Positions 59,364 through 64,000 of a stretch of DNA of 64,000 bases are shown piece by piece. Under the pieces are notes generated by a model. That model did no database searches and had not been told where the DNA came from. It saw only the letters and a program-made list of their open reading frames with translations. Source of the DNA: Tetmemena sp. SeJ-2015 (lineage: Eukaryota; Ciliophora; Spirotrichea; Sporadotrichida; Oxytrichidae); contig JAJKFJ010021522.1 in NCBI GenBank assembly GCA_027382625.1, positions 62,001 to 126,000 on the forward strand, in the 5' to 3' direction. A program made the position numbers and the translations under genes. Numbering within the stretch: position 1 is the first letter of the stretch; each line of letters starts with the position of its first letter.

Positions 59364-59935
59364 ATGGAATCTTTATCTGCAAAGGAGAAAAGAGTGCTTG
59401 TCTACGAATCATCCTCTCTCTATGAAAGTTTCAAAAAATAGAGTGATGCATTTTCAAACGACTCGATATCTCTTATCCTCGATCTAGAAGTTGAAAACCA
59501 ACCTGAGATTGAAAGTTTTTCAAAAGAAGTAAAAACCATTTACAGAGAAGTAATTGTAATTGACTCTGGATTAAGCAAAATACAAGAAGCTTAAGCTTTA
59601 CTTCAAAATCTGATCAGGCATCTTAATCTTTCAAACGAAGTAAATCATGAAGAATTCAACTTTGTTTCAATCTCAGAGATTGCCAAAGAAAGTGTAGCAA
59701 ATGAAGTTTTATCTTGGACCTTACATTTTATCAAGAAAATGCCACTCCTAAATTAATAAAGAGCTGAGCATGTCTGGATAAAGCAAGTTGTAGGTATGCT
59801 TGGGAATGAGAAGATTCTCTTTCTCAACTATGATTAGCAATCCTAGGGTTTATTTGCACAGAAAATACAAGCTGGCATGAAAGTTTCTAAAACCAAGAAG
59901 TTAACTCAGGCCCATTTAAAACAGATAGAGGAAAT
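59364..59935 (+). CDS. Divergent D-2-hydroxyacid dehydrogenase-like protein, truncated by poor sequence
   Basis: ATG at 59,364 starts MESLSAKEKRVLVYESSSLY and the frame is open for about 190 codons. The segment ESVANEVLSWTLHFIKKMP matches the helix before the NAD-binding core of D-2-hydroxyacid dehydrogenases. KILFLNYDQQSQGLFAQKIQ and AGMKVSKTKK occupy the place of the GxGxxG Rossmann fingerprint, but the glycines are missing (NYDQQSQG). It then runs into a homopolymer-smeared block at 59,940-60,200. It is either a pseudoenzyme or a diverged paralog of the next gene. The 3' end is not visible. Confidence 0.5.
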
Positions 59936-59939
59936 AAAT

Positions 59940-60940
59940 TAAAAAAAAGGGTTTTTTTTATTTCAGCCTCCTTTTGAAAATTTTTTGGGAAACCCTTTTA
60001 AAAAACAATAGATTGGGTACTTTTAATTTAAAAAGGGTTTGCGGTTTTCCCCTAAAATTTTTTTTAATTAAATTAAAAATGGAAAATTTAATAAAATCAA
60101 TTAAAAATTTAAATAAATTAAAAATTTTTAAAAGGGGGTTTTTTTAAAATTAAAAATTTTTTTAAATTAAAATTTAAAATTTTTAAAGGAGTAAAAAACA
60201 TTTAAAATTTATAATTAAATTAAAAAATTAAAAGATATCTTTAATAAATCAAAAATAAATGTAAATATGTTAAATTTTTTATTGATTGGTCTTTTTTTTA
60301 AAAATAAATCTATATGGTAAATATAATATCATTCTTGCTAAAATAAGTCTTAAAATTATTGAAATTATTTCAAATTTAATTTTTTTTTTAAAAAAAAAAT
60401 AAAATTAACCTAATGAGTAAAATTTTATGATTTTTACATGTGATTAATTTTTTAAACAAATAATTAAGCTTTAACAAGGAAATTTAATACAGTTATTTTT
60501 TTATAGTATCTTACATGATAAAAATTTGAAGTCACTGATTGTGGTTTTTTTTCAATAATATTTCTTAAGCTTTTTAATTGGTTGGGACAAAAGACATTTC
60601 TCTCATTAATTCTTCAGAGAAATTAGTTTAGATATCAAACTTAGAAACAGCTCTTTAGAATTCCTCAATCTAAATAACCTAAAGACTTTTGAATTAAATC
60701 TAGGAAAATTTATTCTCAACCTTTTCTAATGCGAAATAAACCAAACTATTAGTTATTCTCAAACTTAATTATTATCCTAAATTATAAGAGATAATTAGAA
60801 TTAATAAATTTAAATCTTTATTTGACTTTTATAGATTATATTTTATAGTTTACTCTATATTTTGACAATAAATTCTCAAGATTTCATGCTAAAAAAGACT
60901 TCTTTAAAAAAATGATTATTTCATATTTATTTTGAAACCC
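59940..60940. other. Smeared and AT-rich non-coding sequence
   Basis: 59,940-60,200 consists of inflated A, T and G runs; 60,200-60,940 is AT-rich without a protein-like frame. The first gene's 3' end and the second gene's 5' end are lost or hidden here. Confidence 0.4.
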
Positions 60941-60959
60941 TCTTCGTGCAATATCTGCT

Positions 60960-62096
60960 CTCTTGGTGAGTACTATGATCTACTTAATTAGCACATGAAT
61001 GAGATCCTTGAAAATGTAGGTGACATCGCCATAGTTAAATCAGTCTAAGAATACAAGGAGCTTCAAGAATAAAGTGGGGATAAAATTTACTCTTTCGATG
61101 CTATTCTAGTTGCGGATGCTGCTCTAGCTCTCCATGTCCTCAAAGATTAATCATAGCACTCCTCAACGCTCAAGTGGGTGCACTCTCTTCTCACTGGAGT
61201 GGATGATTTTATTTTATATCTTTACTTAGAGATGTAATCTGCAAAGTTGCTGAGTTCAGAGACAACAAGAACATCACTTTGACTAATGCAAAGGGCGCGT
61301 TTAGTGAGTCATTGGCAGAATTTTCCATTTATTCAATTATACAGACGCTATTTTATTAAAATAAAATTTGTTTATTGAATATTGCCCAATTAGTATGGAA
61401 ATTAAGATGAGATTCAGAGCCCTAAATATTTGATTGTGGGCATTTTAGGCTTCGGAGACATAAAGGTTTCGGGAGGTGTAAACAACCCCAGGGGTAAAAT
61501 TTTGGCCCTTAAGAGAGACCCAACTAAGCTTACAAAGGATATGCAAAGCTTCTTAAAACAGCCAAACATCAGATAAAATGTCAAGATAGTTGGCTTTGAC
61601 AGAATTAATGACTTATTAAAGTGCTCGGATTACGTTATTAACTTTATTTCATATTAAAACTGCTTGCCTTACACCCCGGAAACTCACGAAATCATAAACA
61701 AGGAGTCATTCTCCTAAATGAAAAAAACTGCTGTCTATGTCAATATTGGAAGAGGACTCACCAATAACGAAGAGGATATTATAGAAGCTTTGGATACTAG
61801 AGTCATTAGAGCAGCCATTTTAGATGTTAATTTATTTTTGTTTAACTTAAATTATAAAATATGATTATATCTAAATGCTTCTGAATTTATCCATTCTTTT
61901 TATTTTAATTCCTTGGAATAAATAGCTTGATCTTTTTAAGTTTATCTTATTTTTATGTTTTCTACGAAGAGCCTTTGAAAGCTGATAATAAGTTCTGGGA
62001 CAACAAGTATGTGTTGCTGACTCCTCACTGTGCAGATCTCAGCGAGCAATATTATACAAACTCCTTTGATTTATTCCTGTCAAACCTCTCCAAATA
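60960..62096 (+). CDS. D-2-hydroxyacid dehydrogenase (NAD-binding)
   Basis: The N-terminal part reads GEYYDLLNQHMNEILENVGD, SFDAILVADAALALHVLKD and LKWVHSLLTGVD. After an IES at 61,202 comes VICKVAEFRDNKNITLTNAK, then GAFSESLAEF. The Rossmann region is YLIVGILGFGDIKVSGGVNN, only partly matching GxGxxG. It continues with DRINDLLKCSDYVINFISYQ and KKTAVYVNIGRGLTNNEEDI, carrying the substrate-binding Arg region. After the IES at 61,824, AILDVFYEEPLKADNKFWDN and YVLLTPHCADLSEQYY follow, with the catalytic His in TPHCA. The family reduces 2-keto acids with NAD(P)H. The usual C-terminal arm is not found after 62,096, and the first codons are not resolved. One more discontinuity lies at 61,330-61,390. 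Family assignment is secure; substrate unknown. Confidence 0.85.
61202..61230. other. IES in dehydrogenase, pointer GATG
   Basis: GATG at 61,202-61,205 and 61,231-61,234 flanks 29 nt. Excision joins HSLLTGVD to VICKVAEFRDN in frame. Confidence 0.75.
61824..61954. other. IES in dehydrogenase, pointer ATGTT
   Basis: ATGTT at 61,824-61,828 and 61,955-61,959 flanks 131 AT-rich nt. Excision restores AILDVFYEEPL exactly. The insert has no GT-AG boundaries in the right place, so it is not an intron. Confidence 0.92.
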
Positions 62097-62109
62097 AATT
62101 TACTCTCCT

Positions 62110-62870
62110 TTTATAATAATTTATCACATAAAATAATTAGACATATCTTAAAAGATAAAATCAGCAATGATTTCAATAAATTCGATCATTTATTATTTAA
62201 AATATTTGAGTAAGGAATTAATTAGTATCCCAAGCAATATTTTTATGGTATAATTTAATATTAAAGATAAGTTTATGCTCAAAACGAGGACCTTCATAAC
62301 ATCTGTGACAAATAGAAAGGATATTGATAGATCATTTATTAATTTTTTAACTTCTCTTATTCTTATTAAAAGTAAAAATGAGTCGTATCAAGAGTAGATA
62401 AATCAAATAAATTGTACAACTAACTAAAAATAAATTAGTTTTTTTATTCTAATAGCTATGTTAATAATTCAAGTAAAAGTAAATGCAAATTGCTAATTAA
62501 TGAATTGCATTTAATTTATTGAAGTTAATTTATTGGAATGTCATAACTATTGGAAAAGATTAACTAAACATAAAATTTTATCTTCTTTCTTTTTATTTAA
62601 TCCAGAAAACGCAATTAACTTGCAAAAATATTTTTATTTGATTTTATATTTATCTCATATATTTCAATAGGTGTTTAAATTGATCTAATGATCTTAAATT
62701 TAATTATCTCTAAATTTGTGTTGAACATGTCGTTATTAAATGCGACCTAGTTTTAAATTATCTGCGTTAATAGTTGTGGTAGGTCGTATTACAAAACATT
62801 TATCTAAAAAACAATAAAATTTACAATAATTTTAGTGATACTAAAATAAATTCACTAGAATTTTATTTTT
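62110..62870. other. AT-rich non-coding spacer
   Basis: No convincing coding sequence; long TGA-free frames here reflect AT richness. A short inverted repeat, CGACCTA at 62,743-62,749 and TAGGTCG at 62,780-62,786, is the only structure seen. The region lies between convergent genes. Confidence 0.4.
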
Positions 62871-62887
62871 ATTGATTTATATGTGAG

Positions 62888-64000
62888 AAGGATGTGAGAA
62901 GTGTCCTCTACTTTAAGGAGTTTGATAAGAGCATTCAATATTATGTTAATGATGGCCACTGTAACGTGATCCTTCTAGTTTAAAATGTTTTAAAAGGCTG
63001 GAAGCAGGTAATTGAGAAGGCACTCATCTCTCAAATGAGCACTTTAAGAATATGAACTCAGCAAGTCAAGTGTTTTCTCAAATAAATCTCCATAAAGCTA
63101 ACCATTTAGGGAAATTTAAAGCAAAGTTTCCAAAGTATCTTACTTCTCAACAACACAAGCTACAAATATAAGATTCCCTATGTTCTCAATTTAGTTGTTA
63201 TTTAAGTACTACTGCTAGTTTCCATCACTCTGGTTCGTAAAATTCTGCTGAGCATTACCATTGGTAGTCAGATTTTCTTAACTCTGGTAAAGAATAGATG
63301 GCTATAAAGTAGTATCCTTGAGAAACTTGTTTATGTACACAAAGTTAATTAGATTAAGCAAGACTTTCTTAATGTGGATGCTTTCGTAGGTTGATTCAGG
63401 ATCATTAAGTCTTTACTTTAAGAGCTACATCATCACATCTAGTTCCTAATTACCCAATTTTTCTAGCTTTACTTTCTTTTAAATGACTATGCTCTCCATA
63501 TTTTAAAGCACCTTAACTTATCTAGATTCAGGTTCGTGAATGATATTTAACAGTTCATGATGGAAATCTTATTCGTTAATTAAAAAGGTTGACTCATTAC
63601 TATGATACACTACCTTTTCCCAGAAGTCTTTTACTAGCTCACTGATTTGAAGATCCTCTTTTTCTTTGATTTTAGTGAGCAGCTCCATGATGTTGTATTT
63701 CGTCAAGTGCCAATGAAATTCGCTAGTTGTACAGAGACTCATCAGAGTTTTCAAAATTGAAGTTAGGATAGATCTCTTCCTTGAAAGGTTGAATTCTTGC
63801 AAGTTATGTCCAGTATGATCTTCTTCAGTAGCCTTGCTTTAGGATGTTGCATTAGGATTCTATTCTTATAGAGCGACAACCTGAGTGAACGTTTGGCCTT
63901 TTTTTACTTCACTTGGGCTTATCTCTTAATCTTCATCGGTTACTAATTTTTCTGCTACCTTTATAAAGTACATGATAGTATCTTTTTGAAGAATAAGCTG
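62888..64000 (-). CDS. ARM-like helical protein, 5' end outside the window
   Basis: A clean minus-strand frame enters from the window edge (an in-frame ATG at 63,973 reads MYFIKVAEKLVTDEDQEISP) and is open down to about 62,888. It is Gln-rich in linkers (AQQNFTNQSDGNQQQYLNNN) and Leu-rich in helices: ILTSILKTLMSLCTTSEFHW, LISELVKDFW-type segments, DECLLNYLLPAFQNILNQKD and TVAIINIILNALIKLLKVED. The paired-helix pattern resembles armadillo/HEAT scaffolds such as phosphatase regulatory subunits (SAPS type), which I mention only as a possibility. No TGA interrupts it over about 1.1 kb, so no IES is needed. The 3' end is not defined. Confidence 0.6.

Noticed and set aside
61824..61959. Spliceosomal intron in the dehydrogenase
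   Set aside because: There is no AG at the required 3' edge; an exact ATGTT direct repeat restores the frame instead.
62741..62790. tRNA-like or regulatory hairpin
   Set aside because: Only a 7-bp inverted repeat with a long AT loop; no cloverleaf or conserved tRNA boxes.
1..64000. Bacterial or standard-code eukaryotic genome
   Set aside because: Conserved proteins contain many in-frame TAA/TAG at Gln positions, introns and pointer-flanked inserts. The standard code breaks every gene.
1..64000. Macronuclear nanochromosomes or telomeres
   Set aside because: No C4A4/G4T4 arrays were found at any gene boundary, and IESs are retained.
1..64000. CRISPR arrays, rRNA or tRNA genes
   Set aside because: No regularly spaced repeats, rRNA cores or tRNA A/B boxes were recognised on either strand.

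Overview
The window reads as germline (micronuclear) DNA of a spirotrich ciliate, most likely a hypotrich of the Oxytricha/Stylonychia/Tetmemena kind. Three things support this. (1) Conserved proteins (HisRS, PIWI, an aldo-keto reductase, a D-2-hydroxyacid dehydrogenase, an SHIPPO-repeat protein) only read through if TAA and TAG encode Gln and TGA is the sole stop. (2) Their reading frames are broken by short AT-rich inserts flanked by 2-17 nt direct repeats. Removing one repeat plus the insert restores the frame exactly, which is the signature of internal eliminated sequences (IESs) with pointers between macronuclear-destined segments (MDSs). I placed 20 such IESs. (3) Gene loci lie back to back with no telomeric C4A4 repeats. 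Small GT-AG introns are also present. Standard-code ORFs are therefore misleading here.

Layout: 1-10.4 kb, + strand, a very large unidentified gene, open at the left edge. 11.0-14.2 kb, - strand, a complete PIWI gene whose three catalytic positions are all substituted. 14.4-16.2 kb, - strand, the 5' part of a leucine-rich/ankyrin gene. 16.2-17.8 kb, - strand, an unidentified gene. 18.0-20.1 kb, + strand, a sperm-tail PG-rich (SHIPPO) repeat protein. 20.3-23.3 kb, - strand, histidyl-tRNA synthetase. 23.4-24.0 kb, a MITE-like element with 87-bp inverted repeats. 24.0-25.3 kb, - strand, an unidentified gene. 25.6-29.8 kb, - strand, a probable ciliary protein with repeated C-x-F-x-P motifs and a duplicated first segment. 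29.9-32.3 kb, - strand, two membrane proteins. 33-41.4 kb, + strand, a large RME-8/DNAJC13-like locus. 41.4-50.9 kb, unidentified genes on both strands, mixed with low-quality sequence. 51.0-52.8 kb, + strand, the 3' part of the ankyrin gene. 53.2-55.4 kb, two small genes and a GC-rich island. 56.3-58.6 kb, + strand, aldo-keto reductase. 59.4-62.1 kb, + strand, two D-2-hydroxyacid dehydrogenase genes. 62.9-64 kb, - strand, part of an ARM-like protein.

The main discovery is a scrambled gene. The minus-strand LRR/ankyrin segment ending at 14,365 and the plus-strand ankyrin segment starting at 50,985 share an exact 12-nt pointer. Joined through it they form an unbroken, canonical ankyrin repeat. 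One somatic gene is therefore encoded in two inverted pieces about 36.6 kb apart, with many unrelated loci between them. A PIWI-family protein sits beside it; in ciliates this family is known to guide germline DNA rearrangement.

Quality note: many stretches between 37.6 and 60.2 kb show swollen homopolymers and broken frames. A repeat present in a clean copy (29.0-29.2 kb) and a smeared copy (57.4-57.6 kb) indicates that this is mostly sequence or assembly error rather than biology.
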